A stretch of DNA of 64,000 nt from Alphaproteobacteria bacterium US3C007 (GTDB lineage Bacteria > Pseudomonadota > Alphaproteobacteria > Rhodobacterales > Rhodobacteraceae): NCBI GenBank assembly GCA_034423775.1, contig CP139918.1, forward strand, positions 1,116,001-1,180,000. The letters are read 5' to 3'. The stretch's first letter is position 1, and the number at the start of each line of letters is the position of its first letter. Below, in pieces: positions 9,022 through 18,367 of the stretch. Position numbers and translations under genes: made by a program. The notes beneath the pieces were generated by a model. The model had not been told where the DNA came from and did not search any database. It saw nothing but the letters and a program-made list of their open reading frames with translations.

Positions 9022-9726
9022 ATTCAAGCCGTTACGCTCAGCTTCTTCAGATTCCAATCAACGCCTGCGCGCCTCTGGGCGTTCGTGATGATGGGGCTTG
9101 CGCGGCTATCGATGCGGCGCTTGAGCGATGCCAGTTTTTGGAAGCTTTGCGGATCGGGCACGGGCGAAGGGTTTACCCCGAAACCCAATACTGCGGTTTA
9201 TGCGATTCTATGCGTTTGGCCCGATTTGCAAACGGCGCAAGCCAATATTGCGCGGGCCAGCATTTTTCACCGCTATCGCAAACGCTCTAGCGAAAGCTGG
9301 ACGGTTTATCTGGGCCCCTCATCTGCGCGCGGCGCGTGGTCGGGCGAGACACCATTTTCCGCAGATCATACCGGCCAAGATGGGCCTATAGCGGCCTTGA
9401 CGCGCGCCACGATCAAACCCCGCGTTGCACTGCAATTTTGGGATCGGGTGCCCGATATCAGCAATGTCATCGGCCAAAATAATGATGTCTTGTTCAAAAT
9501 TGGCATTGGTGAAGTGCCGTTTTTACATCAAATTACTTTTTCAATTTGGCCCTCAACGCAAAGCATGGCGGAATTTGCGCGCCATGATGGCCCACATGCC
9601 AAAGCGATCTCTGCAGTGCGCAAAGGGCTGTGGTTCAAAGAAGAGCTTTATGCCCGTTTTGCAGTTCTGGACAGCCAAGGCTGCTGGATGGGCCAAGACC
9701 CCCTTAAAATGAAAGACACGCAATGA
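9022..9726 (+). CDS. crtA: Spheroidene monooxygenase CrtA, apparent ATT start
   Basis: CrtA adds the C2 keto group (spheroidene to spheroidenone), an O2-dependent step typical of aerobic cells. The core shows FWKLCGSGTGEGFTP, SWTVYLGPSSARGAWSG, PIAALTRATIKP and FKIGIGEVPFLHQITFSIWP. The first in-frame ATG (9085) would cut off clear family sequence: upstream codons from 9031 read VTLSFFRFQSTPARLWAFVMMG, while a stop at 9001-9003 closes the frame. Between them there is no ATG, GTG or TTG before the GTG at 9082. The ATT at 9022 (IQAVTLSFF) has AAAGGG six bases upstream, so I propose an ATT start and 234 aa. The gene overlaps bchI by ATGA. Confidence 0.9.
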   Translation: MQAVTLSFFRFQSTPARLWAFVMMGLARLSMRRLSDASFWKLCGSGTGEGFTPKPNTAVYAILCVWPDLQTAQANIARASIFHRYRKRSSESWTVYLGPSSARGAWSGETPFSADHTGQDGPIAALTRATIKPRVALQFWDRVPDISNVIGQNNDVLFKIGIGEVPFLHQITFSIWPSTQSMAEFARHDGPHAKAISAVRKGLWFKEELYARFAVLDSQGCWMGQDPLKMKDTQ

Positions 9727-10727
9727 CTGACGCCTTCCCATTTGCCGCGATTGTCGGGCAGGACAATATGAAACTGGCAATGATTCTCACCGCGGTCGAT
9801 CCCAAAATCGGCGGCGTTCTGGTCTTTGGGGATCGTGGCACCGGAAAATCCACAGCCGTGCGCGCACTAGCAGCTCTTTTGCCGCAAATCACCGCCATTA
9901 AGGGCTGCCCGATCAACGCAGAAACCAAAAAAGATGTGCCAGAATGGGCGGAATTAACCCGCTTTGAACCGCATCAACGCGCAACCCCCGTGATCGATCT
10001 GCCGCTTGGCGTTTCAGAAGATCGGGTTACCGGCGCGCTAGATATCGAACGCGCCCTAACGCAGGGCGAAAAAGCTTTTCAACCCGGGCTTTTGGCGCAA
10101 GCCAACCGCGGGTATTTATATATAGATGAGGTCAATCTGTTGGAAGACCACATCGTCGATTTGTTGCTTGATGTCGCACAGTCGGGCGAGAATCTAGTTG
10201 AGCGGGAAGGGCTTTCAATCCGGCATCCGGCGCGGTTCGTTCTGGTGGGGTCGGGCAATCCAGAAGAGGGCGAATTACGGCCACAACTGCTTGATCGCTT
10301 TGGCTTGTCAGTCGAAGTGACTTCGCCAAAAACCATCGATGAACGCATTGCCGTAATCGAGCGCAGAGACGCGTTTGATCAAAATCCAAAACGCTTTCTT
10401 AGCAAATGGAAACCCGAAGAGCTGAACGTGCGCGCAGCGATTACCGACGCGCGGGCCGCTTTGGCAAAAATCAAAAAAACCAAAGCTGTGCTGCGCGATT
10501 GCGCCGAATTATGTTTGGCGCTTGGCGCCGATGGCCTGCGCGGAGAATTAACCTTGCTGCGCGCCAGCCGCGCTCTGGCAGCTTATGAGGGGCAAACCAG
10601 CATCCAGCGCGCGCATTTAAAAGCCGTGGCGCCTTTGGCCCTAAGCCACCGCTTACGCCGTGATCCGTTGGATGAAGCCGGTTCGAGCGCGCGCGTTGCA
10701 CGCGTTGTCGAGGATGTTTTGGGGTGA
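9723..10727 (+). CDS. bchI: Magnesium chelatase ATPase subunit BchI
   Basis: BchI is the AAA+ motor that, with BchD and BchH, inserts Mg2+ into protoporphyrin IX. The 334-aa protein carries the Walker A motif GDRGTGKS (36-43), Walker B YLYIDEVNLL (131-140) and the sensor-1 region VGSGNPEEGELRPQLLDRFG. It starts in the crtA stop (ATGA) and ends in the bchD start (GTGA), so crtA-bchI-bchD-bchO is translationally coupled. Confidence 0.96.
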   Translation: MTDAFPFAAIVGQDNMKLAMILTAVDPKIGGVLVFGDRGTGKSTAVRALAALLPQITAIKGCPINAETKKDVPEWAELTRFEPHQRATPVIDLPLGVSEDRVTGALDIERALTQGEKAFQPGLLAQANRGYLYIDEVNLLEDHIVDLLLDVAQSGENLVEREGLSIRHPARFVLVGSGNPEEGELRPQLLDRFGLSVEVTSPKTIDERIAVIERRDAFDQNPKRFLSKWKPEELNVRAAITDARAALAKIKKTKAVLRDCAELCLALGADGLRGELTLLRASRALAAYEGQTSIQRAHLKAVAPLALSHRLRRDPLDEAGSSARVARVVEDVLG

Positions 10728-12394
10728 CCCAAGGGTTAGATAGCTGGGTGAAAACCCTTTTGGCATTGCGGCTGCTGAGCGCCAACCCAACCGGCTTGAA
10801 AGGCCTTGTCATTCGCGCCCGCAGCGGGCCCATACGCGACCGGCTAATAGAGATTATCCAAAATACAGCCCCTGCATTATACAAAATCTATCCCATTATG
10901 AGCGATGAGCAATTATTCGGCGGCTTGGATCTTGTACAAACGCTACAGCAACAAAAATTGGTTTATGCACAGGGGCTTCTGGCGCGTTCAGCTTGGGCGC
11001 AGCTCTACATGGCAGAGCGCTGCGATGGCGCGTTAGCGGCAAAACTTGGGCAAGCCTTGGATGACGGTCGCATCGCTCCGCTGATCGTCTTCGACGAGGG
11101 TACAGATGAGGAAACCGCCCCCCAGGCGCTGAAAGACCGGGTGGGATTTTGGGTGGATCTGGAAGATGTCTCGCTGGCTGATCTTGAGGTGGTAAAGTTT
11201 GAGCCCGCGCCAAAGGAGCCGTTGGCCGTAGTCAGCGCCCGCCCCGAAGATATTGCCACTTTGGTCGATTTAGCGGCACGGTTTGGAATTCACTCGGCCC
11301 GCGCTGCGCAGTTTGCTTTGACATGCGCGCGCACCCATGCGGCGCTTGCAGGGCGCAGCGCGCTCAGCGCGGAAGATATAGAAATCGCTGTCGCTTTGAT
11401 CTATCCCAGCCGCGCAACACTGGTGCCGGAAACGCCAGAGGCCCCGCCCGAACAGGCCCCAGAGCCTGAGCAAGACGACTCTCAAGACGAGGCCGAGAGC
11501 GCCCAGCATACCGACCTGTCCGAACTGCCCCAAGAGCTGTTAATCGAGGCTGTCAAAGCCCTACTTCCTCCAGATTTTCTGGGCAGGCTTGCCTCCGCAG
11601 GGGCACAGCGCAGCGCCGCTGGCACCGGCGCTGGGCAGAGCCGTAAATCAAAAGCCAGAGGGCGCCCCGCACCCTCACGGCCAGGGCGTTTAGACGGACA
11701 AAGCCGCGTAGATGTGATCGCGACTTTGCGCAGCGCAGCCCCTTGGCAAAAGCTGCGCGCAGCGCGCAAACCGCAGCAATCGAGAATTACGATATTCCCA
11801 AACGATATTCACCTTAAGCGCTATGAACAGCGTGCAGAGCGATTGGTTATTTTTATCGTAGATGCCTCTGGCTCTGCGGCGATGGCGCGCTTGGCAGAGG
11901 CCAAAGGCGCCGTTGAGCTGCTGCTGGCAGAAGCCTATGCGCGGCGCGATTACGTTGCCTTAATCGCTTTTCGCGGCGCCTCAGGGGATTTGATGTTGCC
12001 CCCGACTCGCTCGCTTGTGCAAACCAAACGCCGTTTATCAGCGCTGCCCGGCGGGGGGGGAACGCCATTGGCAGGCGGCTTGCAAGCCGCCGGTGTTTTG
12101 GCGCAAAAAGCGCTCAGCCAAGGCAAAACACCCGTCTTGGCTCTGCTCACCGATGGACGGGCAAATATCAGTTTGGACGGTTCTGCAAACCGCCAGAAAG
12201 CAGCGGAAGATGCCGCCTTAATGGCCGGGTGGATCTCTGGTTTGGGAATCAAATCAGTGGTGATGGATGTCGCGCGTAGCCCGAACGCAGCCCTTGCAGA
12301 TTTGGCGCAGACCTTACGCGCCGAGTATTATCCGATGCCCCGCGCAGATGCCCATGGCCTAAGCCAGACTGTGCATCGGGTTTTGGACAATTGA
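10724..12394 (+). CDS. bchD: Magnesium chelatase subunit BchD
   Basis: BchD forms a hexameric platform with BchI. It has a degenerate AAA+ N-terminal half (no clear Walker A), a Pro/acidic linker at about 235-260 (PEAPPEQAPEPEQDDSQDE) and a C-terminal von Willebrand A domain with the metal-site motif DASGSAAM and later TDGRANIS. Length is 556 aa, usual for the family. It begins with GTG overlapping the bchI stop and ends in TTGA with bchO. Confidence 0.95.
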   Translation: MTQGLDSWVKTLLALRLLSANPTGLKGLVIRARSGPIRDRLIEIIQNTAPALYKIYPIMSDEQLFGGLDLVQTLQQQKLVYAQGLLARSAWAQLYMAERCDGALAAKLGQALDDGRIAPLIVFDEGTDEETAPQALKDRVGFWVDLEDVSLADLEVVKFEPAPKEPLAVVSARPEDIATLVDLAARFGIHSARAAQFALTCARTHAALAGRSALSAEDIEIAVALIYPSRATLVPETPEAPPEQAPEPEQDDSQDEAESAQHTDLSELPQELLIEAVKALLPPDFLGRLASAGAQRSAAGTGAGQSRKSKARGRPAPSRPGRLDGQSRVDVIATLRSAAPWQKLRAARKPQQSRITIFPNDIHLKRYEQRAERLVIFIVDASGSAAMARLAEAKGAVELLLAEAYARRDYVALIAFRGASGDLMLPPTRSLVQTKRRLSALPGGGGTPLAGGLQAAGVLAQKALSQGKTPVLALLTDGRANISLDGSANRQKAAEDAALMAGWISGLGIKSVVMDVARSPNAALADLAQTLRAEYYPMPRADAHGLSQTVHRVLDN

Positions 12395-13278
12395 TCGAGG
12401 GCGCGCGCAATAGAGCAAACTGGCCTTTCGCCCAGGCCTCAGAGCAACTGCGCGCAGGGCCGCATCACTGGCATATCCAAAGGCTTGGAGGCAATGGGCC
12501 AAAGGTGCTGTTTTTGCATGGCACCGGTGCCTCGACCCATAGTTGGGCGCCGTTAATGCCGCTTTTGCAACATGATATCGCAGCAACATTGGTTGATTTA
12601 CCCGGCCATGGCCTGACCAAAATAAGCACAGGCCAGCGCAGCAGCCTCACCTATATGGCGCAGGACCTGCTGACCCTGTGCCAAACCCTACAGTTTCAGC
12701 CGGATTTTATCGTTGGACATTCCGCGGGCGCGGCTTTGGCGCTCGAAATGTCAAAATCTCTTCCCCTCAAAGGCGTCGTGGGCCTGAACCCCGCCTTGAG
12801 CAAATTTCCTGGATTGGCCGGGGTGATGTTTCCAATGATGGCTAAAATGATGGCCTTAAACCCGCTTACGCCGCGCTATCTGGCAGGGTTGGCAAAAAGC
12901 AAATCGCGTGTGCGACAGATTTTATCAGGCACCGGGTCTGATTTGGCGGAAGATCAAATCAACCTATATCAAAAGCTTTTTAGCGATAAGACGCATGTGA
13001 AGGGCACTATTTTAATGATGTCACAATGGAATTTAGATCGGCTTTTAGCACAGCTCAACACCGTTGACACGCCCTGCCTATTGATCGCCAGCACGCGTGA
13101 CCGCACGGTTCCCTGCGCCGATGTAAAAGCAACCGCCGAGCGGATGCGCAACACCGCATATCATGAGCTGAACGGTCTAGGACATTTGGCGCATGAAGAG
13201 GATCCACAAAAGGTTGCAGGACTTTTAAGCGCTTTCTTCAAACAAAAACGCGCTGCTCTTTCACAGACCAGCGCGTAA
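12391..13278 (+). CDS. bchO: Alpha/beta hydrolase BchO
   Basis: BchO is a PGC-conserved alpha/beta-hydrolase always found next to bchID; it is linked to Mg-chelation but its reaction is not settled. The 295-aa protein has the oxyanion segment FLHGTGAS (41-48), the nucleophile elbow GHSAG with Ser111, and a late His in GLGHLAHEE. Translation starts at TTG 12391 overlapping the bchD stop. The last codons lie in a hairpin that looks like the terminator of the opposing cycA operon. Confidence 0.92.
   Translation: MIEGARNRANWPFAQASEQLRAGPHHWHIQRLGGNGPKVLFLHGTGASTHSWAPLMPLLQHDIAATLVDLPGHGLTKISTGQRSSLTYMAQDLLTLCQTLQFQPDFIVGHSAGAALALEMSKSLPLKGVVGLNPALSKFPGLAGVMFPMMAKMMALNPLTPRYLAGLAKSKSRVRQILSGTGSDLAEDQINLYQKLFSDKTHVKGTILMMSQWNLDRLLAQLNTVDTPCLLIASTRDRTVPCADVKATAERMRNTAYHELNGLGHLAHEEDPQKVAGLLSAFFKQKRAALSQTSA
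13240..13276 (-). terminator. Rho-independent terminator of the cycA-side operon
   Basis: ACGCGCTG (13248-13255) and CAGCGCGT (13269-13276) form a perfect 8-bp stem with a 13-nt loop. Read on the minus strand the stem is followed by TTTTTGTTTG. It would end transcription coming through cycA, and it is placed inside the 3' end of bchO on the other strand. Confidence 0.78.
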
Positions 13279-13305
13279 TAATATCAAAATATTCAGGCGT
13301 CTTGC

Positions 13306-13731
13306 TTAAGACGGCCCCACAGAAACCAGATAGGCCCAAACATTGGCCGCGTCTTTTTCTTTTTTCAATTTGAATGACATTTTTGATTTCGCTTTTTTGT
13401 CATCCAGCGTTTTTTGCAGCCATTTTTTCGGATCGGCCACGTAAGATACAAATTCTTCCTCGCTCCAAGCCAAGCCTGACTCGGCTACAGATTTAAGCGA
13501 CTTGCCGTAGCGAAACCCATCCAGGCTTCCTGCTACACGGCCAGACACGCCATAGAGGTTCGGGCCCGTTTTCCCGCCCTTGACGATGTTATTTCCCGCG
13601 TCATCTTGAATCATATGGCAGGATTTGCATTTCTTAAAAACTTTTGCGCCCTTATCCGCATCCCCGCCTGCAAAAGCGGGCGCGGCAAGTGCCAATGATG
13701 CGATTGTTATCGCCTTGAAAACTCCGGTCAT
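13306..13731 (-). CDS. cycA: Cytochrome c2
   Basis: This periplasmic class I c-type cytochrome most likely shuttles electrons between the bc1 complex and the photosynthetic reaction centre. A signal peptide of about 21 residues ends AFA. The haem motif is C35-K-S-C38-H39 and the sixth ligand is probably Met118 (KSKMSFKLKK). The pattern AxxGPNLYGVxGR, FRYG and WAYL matches cytochrome c2 rather than c551. It has a GAGGAGG ribosome-binding site. The gap to hemA holds a TTGACA at 13785-13780, so it may also have its own promoter. Confidence 0.92.
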   Translation of the reverse strand: MTGVFKAITIASLALAAPAFAGGDADKGAKVFKKCKSCHMIQDDAGNNIVKGGKTGPNLYGVSGRVAGSLDGFRYGKSLKSVAESGLAWSEEEFVSYVADPKKWLQKTLDDKKAKSKMSFKLKKEKDAANVWAYLVSVGPS

Positions 13732-13799
13732 TTATGCCTCCTCTTTTCGTCGTATAGACAAGTAGCACGGATTAGAAATTGTCAATGCACGACAGCTGT

Positions 13800-15020
13800 T
13801 TAGGCAACGGCATGTGAGATTGCACAACGTTTCCAAAGCACCGTTAGCGCATGCACCAAATGCTCAATATCAGCGTCTGAATGCAACGGCGATGGCGTGA
13901 AGCGCAACCGCTCAGTGCCCTTGGGCACCGTTGGGTAATTGATCGGCTGCACGTAAATTCCAAAATCCTGCATCAGAATATCCGCCAATTGCCGGCATTT
14001 CACCGGATCTTTGATCATCACCGGAATGATATGGCTGGGGTTTTCCAAATGCGGAATACCGGCCGCATCCAGGCCAGCGCGCAGCTTTGCCACTTGGTGC
14101 CGCTGCTGATCGCGCTCGCTTTGTGATCGCTTCAGATGCGCAATACTGGTGCGCGCGGCCGCAGCCACCGCCGGAGGAATCGCCGTGGTAAAAATAAACC
14201 CGCTGGCAAATGAACGGATAAAATCACACAGCGCCGCAGAGCCGGTTACATAGCCACCCATTACACCATAAGCCTTACCCAAAGTGCCTTCAATCAAGGT
14301 AATCCTATCGGCCAACCCTTCCTGTTCGGAAACACCGCCACCGCGTGGGCCATAAAGCCCGACCGCATGCACCTCGTCCAAATAGGTCATCGCGCCATGC
14401 TTTTCGGCCACTTCAACGATTTCGCGCATGGGGCAGATATCACCATCCATGGAATAAACCGATTCAAAGGCAACAATCTTCGGCGCATTGGCCGGCAAGC
14501 TTGCCAGTTTACGATCCAGATCTTCCGGATCATTATGCTTCCAGATCATTTTTTTGGCCCGCGAATGGCGAATGCCCTCGATCATGCTGGCGTGATTAAG
14601 CTCATCCGATAGGATCACTGCATCCGGCAAACGCCCGCCCAAGGTGCTGAGAGCCGCCCAGTTTGACACATAGCCCGATGTAAAGAGCAGCGCATTTTCC
14701 TTACCATGTAAATCCGCCAATTCGCGCTCAAGTAAAAGATGCTCGTGGTTGGTTCCAGAAATATTGCGCGTACCGCCCGCACCGCAGCCGCTATTGTCAA
14801 TTGCGCTTTTCATCGCCTCTACCACCAGAGGGTTTTGGCCCATGCCCAAATAATCATTCGAGCACCAAACCGTAACTTCGTCAGGCGCATCAGAATCATG
14901 GCTTATAGCGCGTGGAAACTGACCGCGCTGGCGCTCAAGTTCCGCAAAAATGCGATAATTGCCCTCATCCTTTAATGTTTGCAATTGCGCGTTAAACAGG
15001 GCGTTAAAGTCCATGGGCAT
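13800..15020 (-). CDS. hemA: 5-aminolevulinate synthase
   Basis: ALA synthase condenses glycine with succinyl-CoA, the entry step of tetrapyrrole synthesis in alphaproteobacteria. The 406-aa protein has the glycine loop [14 protein letters not shown] near 77-90, [15 protein letters not shown] at 215-229 and the PLP lysine Lys249 in EGTLGKAYG. It overlaps puhE by 17 bp, or starts at the second ATG (15014). Its place in the PGC ties ALA supply to bacteriochlorophyll demand; a second copy elsewhere is possible. Confidence 0.96.
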   Translation of the reverse strand: MPMDFNALFNAQLQTLKDEGNYRIFAELERQRGQFPRAISHDSDAPDEVTVWCSNDYLGMGQNPLVVEAMKSAIDNSGCGAGGTRNISGTNHEHLLLERELADLHGKENALLFTSGYVSNWAALSTLGGRLPDAVILSDELNHASMIEGIRHSRAKKMIWKHNDPEDLDRKLASLPANAPKIVAFESVYSMDGDICPMREIVEVAEKHGAMTYLDEVHAVGLYGPRGGGVSEQEGLADRITLIEGTLGKAYGVMGGYVTGSAALCDFIRSFASGFIFTTAIPPAVAAAARTSIAHLKRSQSERDQQRHQVAKLRAGLDAAGIPHLENPSHIIPVMIKDPVKCRQLADILMQDFGIYVQPINYPTVPKGTERLRFTPSPLHSDADIEHLVHALTVLWKRCAISHAVA

Positions 15021-15819
15021 CCTCCGGTCTTAAATCAGGCGTTTTGTTATTGGGCGCCGGAAGCATCCAGCGCCAAAGTTTTGCATCGGGCAGTGGCAAG
15101 ACCATCAACCAATGTTCAAGAAGGGCCAAAGCCGACAGGCTGGCCAAAAGCGAAAATCCAATCTGAGCGGTTAAATCGCCCGTCGCATACAGCCGCTCCA
15201 ACCAGCAGGCAGTGGCGAAGCTAAGCGCGGTAATTGAGATTGGAAATACCCAGTTCAACTGGGCAATCTTAAAATGGCTGGGCAAATGCCCAAGCGGCTT
15301 TGGCAAAAACTCAATATTGATTCTGGGAACCCCAAAGAACAAATTCAATTTCGCCGAAATTCGCGCAAAATACAAAATCACAAAGGTCCATAAACCGATG
15401 GTGTTTTCAGCCCCCCAGCCAAAATACAACACCGTCAGCAAGGCTGCCAAAAGCAACATTTCATGATAGGCAATGGTGCCCCAGGCCCGGATAAACCGCT
15501 CCCATTCGGGAATCTCTTTTGGGGCATCATTGCGATTAGGCCCTGCGATCACACCAGTCAAAAAAGCCAGCTCGATCCAGCCCCATATCGCCAAAGCTGA
15601 CAAAAACCCAAGATAAATCTGCGCTGGGCTGCTGCCCTCAAGCGTCATCCAAAACCCAAATGCACCCAAGAGCAGGGTTGGCAAAGCCAGCAGCGTGGCG
15701 ATCCGATGCGCATTTGGGCCGCGCTGATCCGCCCCCCGCACAATCAACAGGATCGCGCCAGTGAAAAACCACCAGCTAAACAGCGCAACCAGCGCAGCTA
15801 TGCCAACCGGGCCAATCAA
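15004..15819 (-). CDS. puhE: Photosynthetic complex assembly protein PuhE
   Basis: PuhE is a polytopic membrane protein of the PGC that modulates bacteriochlorophyll synthesis and reaction-centre/LH1 assembly; its mechanism is unknown. The 271-aa sequence has about seven hydrophobic segments and the conserved [25 protein letters not shown] near the middle. It overlaps acsF by 4 bp upstream and hemA by 17 bp downstream. Confidence 0.9.
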   Translation of the reverse strand: MIGPVGIAALVALFSWWFFTGAILLIVRGADQRGPNAHRIATLLALPTLLLGAFGFWMTLEGSSPAQIYLGFLSALAIWGWIELAFLTGVIAGPNRNDAPKEIPEWERFIRAWGTIAYHEMLLLAALLTVLYFGWGAENTIGLWTFVILYFARISAKLNLFFGVPRINIEFLPKPLGHLPSHFKIAQLNWVFPISITALSFATACWLERLYATGDLTAQIGFSLLASLSALALLEHWLMVLPLPDAKLWRWMLPAPNNKTPDLRPEDAHGL

Positions 15820-16922
15820 TATGCCGGCTCAAGGCGCGTTGAAACTGGCACCGCATGCGATTTGGTGGGAATGGTGTAAAGCGATACAAAAGCCAGTGCG
15901 GCTTGCAACCGCGCGCCTGTGCGGGTGATCATACCGCCAAGGCCCTTTTGATCTGCGGCGTCGGCCAAGGTCACATTGGCGGCGCGCAACCGCTTTAAAT
16001 TGGCCATCCAACGCGGGTGATCAATATCCAGCGTGATGGGGAAAATCTGTTTGCTCAATTCAGATGTTTTGCGAAACACCTCTTGGCCATACCAATCCAC
16101 ATCCACCCCAAGCGCGGCATGAAAGGCCGGGCGCTGATGGTCGCGCACATACATCGTGGCATAGACCGCCGTGAGGAAGAACTTGATCCAATAGACGTTG
16201 ATACCACTGGTTAATTTAGGGTCGGTTTTCATCAGCAGCGCAAACGCCTCACCATGCGAAAACTCATCATTGCACCATTCTCGGAACCATTTGAAAATCG
16301 GGTGAAAGCGCAGCTCTGGATGTTCTTCTAGATGCCGATAAATGGTAATATACCGCGCATAGCCAATCTTCTCCGACAGGTACGTAGCATAATAGATGAA
16401 TTTCGGGCGAAAATAGGTGTATTTCTTTTTCTGCGTTAAAAATCCCAAATTCACCGCCACGCCCGCCTCGCGCAACGCATCATTGATAAAGCCGGCATGG
16501 CGGGCCTCATCGCGCGCCATCAGCTGAAACAATTGCGTGATATCTTTATTGCTGCCCCGGCGCTTCATTTCCTTGTACAGAACGCAGCCCGAAAACTCAG
16601 AAGTGCATGAAGAAATCAGAAAATCGATAAATTCTTTTTTCAGTTCCGGCTCCATACCTTCCCAATCGACATCCTCCCAATCTTCATTCTTTTTGAAATG
16701 CCCCTTATTGGGATCGCTGACCATCTGGTCGATCAGTTTGTCCCAATCACCGCGTACGGGCGATACGTCTATGGCATCCATTTCGTTAAAATCAGTCGTA
16801 TAAAACCGCGGCGTCAGCAGCGTATCTTGCATGGCAACGGCCGTGGCCATTTCGCTATCCAGTTTTTCTTGAACGGCCAGCGCTTCTTCTGCCGTGGTGG
16901 CGTCAGCGGAATGCATATTCAT
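15816..16922 (-). CDS. acsF: Mg-protoporphyrin IX monomethyl ester (oxidative) cyclase AcsF
   Basis: AcsF is the di-iron catalytic subunit of the O2-dependent cyclase that forms ring E. Two carboxylate-His motifs, DEARH (138-142) and DEFSH (219-223), with the surrounding SEFSGCVLYKEMKRR, define the family. The 368-aa length is normal. It overlaps bciE (ATGA) and puhE. No anaerobic cyclase bchE is in the window, consistent with an aerobic phototroph. Confidence 0.96.
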   Translation of the reverse strand: MNMHSADATTAEEALAVQEKLDSEMATAVAMQDTLLTPRFYTTDFNEMDAIDVSPVRGDWDKLIDQMVSDPNKGHFKKNEDWEDVDWEGMEPELKKEFIDFLISSCTSEFSGCVLYKEMKRRGSNKDITQLFQLMARDEARHAGFINDALREAGVAVNLGFLTQKKKYTYFRPKFIYYATYLSEKIGYARYITIYRHLEEHPELRFHPIFKWFREWCNDEFSHGEAFALLMKTDPKLTSGINVYWIKFFLTAVYATMYVRDHQRPAFHAALGVDVDWYGQEVFRKTSELSKQIFPITLDIDHPRWMANLKRLRAANVTLADAADQKGLGGMITRTGARLQAALAFVSLYTIPTKSHAVPVSTRLEPAY

Positions 16923-17215
16923 AGCTTCACCTCCTCAGAAAAAGAAAACTCGCACAGCTCCATCACTTCCAGATCTCCGAAAAGGCGCGTCCATAGCCGC
17001 TCGACGGCGCTGGCACGCAAAATAATGGCTTCGCGATCCTCGCGCACGATCTCGCCAAATGGCGCCATGATTTCGGGGCCTTGAACCTGCACTTCATCTC
17101 CAGGTTCCACAACCGCCCCGTTGTTGAAACGCACATGCGCATGCAGGCTTTCAAATTTATGGCTGATCTCGACGGTGCAGGGCGCCCGCTCGATTTCTCT
17201 TCTAAACAATCCCAT
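16919..17215 (-). CDS. bciE: BciE, accessory subunit of the O2-dependent cyclase
   Basis: This small 98-aa soluble protein lies directly upstream of acsF and overlaps it. Position, size and the sequence start MGLFRREIERAPCTVEISHKFESLHAHVR agree with BciE, the subunit needed for AcsF activity in many alphaproteobacteria. It has no membrane segment. The assignment rests mainly on context plus family memory; in older annotations it is a hypothetical protein. Confidence 0.82.
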   Translation of the reverse strand: MGLFRREIERAPCTVEISHKFESLHAHVRFNNGAVVEPGDEVQVQGPEIMAPFGEIVREDREAIILRASAVERLWTRLFGDLEVMELCEFSFSEEVKL

Positions 17216-17217
17216 CT

Positions 17218-17694
17218 TTAGTTCCCTTTCGGATTTTGGGCCAAGAGCTTGGCGAAAGCCTTGGCATTATCAGCGCCAAATCCCATAAGATCAGCGCTCC
17301 AGCCGGTGCTGGGGTCAGTGATTGACAGTCTTCCATTGGCCCCAAGAGTCACAATGACCGCCCCATCCAGCGGTTTCTTATATTTCGCGCGCTCACGGTC
17401 CAAAACACGGGCAACGCCGGCGATAAACCCGCCTTCATCGGCCGAAAGATCGGCGATCAGATTGCCATTGGCATCCATCACCTTGGCGGCGCCGCTTAAT
17501 TGCCCGGATAGAAAAACCGTGCGGCTAAGCACCGCCTCACTTTCCGGCGGGATCGCGCTGAGCGGTTGATCCGTCAGGCGCGCCAAGCTGACAAGCAGCA
17601 AGATCACGGCAACCAAAGCAAACATCGCCCGTACCATCATCCGAGGAACGACAGCGGTGTCATATTTCAATGCAGGTTGATCAACTTGTGCCAT
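17218..17694 (-). CDS. puhC: Photosynthetic complex assembly protein PuhC
   Basis: PuhC supports assembly of the reaction centre-LH1 core. The 158-aa protein has one membrane anchor at about residues 20-40 (MVRAMFALVAVILLLVSLAR) and a periplasmic domain with GGFIAGVARVLDRERAK and the usual C-terminal DPSTGWSADLMGFGADNA. It lies between puhB and bciE in the standard order. Confidence 0.92.
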   Translation of the reverse strand: MAQVDQPALKYDTAVVPRMMVRAMFALVAVILLLVSLARLTDQPLSAIPPESEAVLSRTVFLSGQLSGAAKVMDANGNLIADLSADEGGFIAGVARVLDRERAKYKKPLDGAVIVTLGANGRLSITDPSTGWSADLMGFGADNAKAFAKLLAQNPKGN

Positions 17695-17711
17695 GATGTT
17701 TCCGATCCCCT

Positions 17712-18347
17712 CTATTCAGCCGGCAGCGCGTTTGAGGCCAGCGAACGATCCTGCGATTGCACCGAGCTGACGCGCGATTTTGCAGCTTTGGCCAAAATAT
17801 CTGCCACCTCCTGAGGATTGGAAATACACCGCAAACAGGGTTGGGGTTTGGCGATATACCAAGCGCGCACATGCGGCCAACACACCAGATAAGACAGCTT
17901 TGACTCGGCCATTAATTCCAAAGCAATGCTGCCAGCACCATCTTTGCGCTGCGCAAGCGTGGCATTGGCGATTTGCGTATATGGCAAATTCAGCGTCACG
18001 GTTAATGCCGCGCCGATCCGCATCGCCACCCGTCGGTTTGTGACCGTGTAAACCGTGGCTTTTGCTTGAATAAAAGCGGTCAGCATAAGCAGACCTGCCA
18101 CCAAAGCCCCTAGGAATAAAAAGGGCACCGAAGCCGCAAAGGCCCGCCCCAGCGGCATCAGATCGGACAGGCTGAGAAACCGCCAAGCCGCCAACAAAAC
18201 AAAATACCCCAAAACCCAATAAAGGTTTAAAGATTCTTTGCTGAGGGCCCACCAATTGGGCCGCCCCTGCCACAGGATAACTTCACCCTCCGGAGGCATT
18301 TCCGGCAAACCTTTAATCGGCTCTACTGCAAAATCATCATGGGGCAT
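17712..18347 (-). CDS. puhB: Photosynthetic complex assembly protein PuhB
   Basis: PuhB is a membrane protein with a bacterial PH-like domain that helps reaction-centre assembly. The 211-aa sequence starts with LPEMPPEGEVILWQGRPNWWALSKE, has three hydrophobic segments (about 43-60, 70-95 and a short one) and a PH-like part beginning VYTVTNRRVAMRIG. It follows puhA by 20 bp. Confidence 0.92.
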   Translation of the reverse strand: MPHDDFAVEPIKGLPEMPPEGEVILWQGRPNWWALSKESLNLYWVLGYFVLLAAWRFLSLSDLMPLGRAFAASVPFLFLGALVAGLLMLTAFIQAKATVYTVTNRRVAMRIGAALTVTLNLPYTQIANATLAQRKDGAGSIALELMAESKLSYLVCWPHVRAWYIAKPQPCLRCISNPQEVADILAKAAKSRVSSVQSQDRSLASNALPAE

Positions 18348-18367
18348 AAGGCGTTCCTTTTTCGGGT

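Noticed and set aside
13780..13797. TGTCAATGCACGACA upstream of cycA as a PpsR site
   Set aside because: The half-sites are 9 rather than 12 bases apart.
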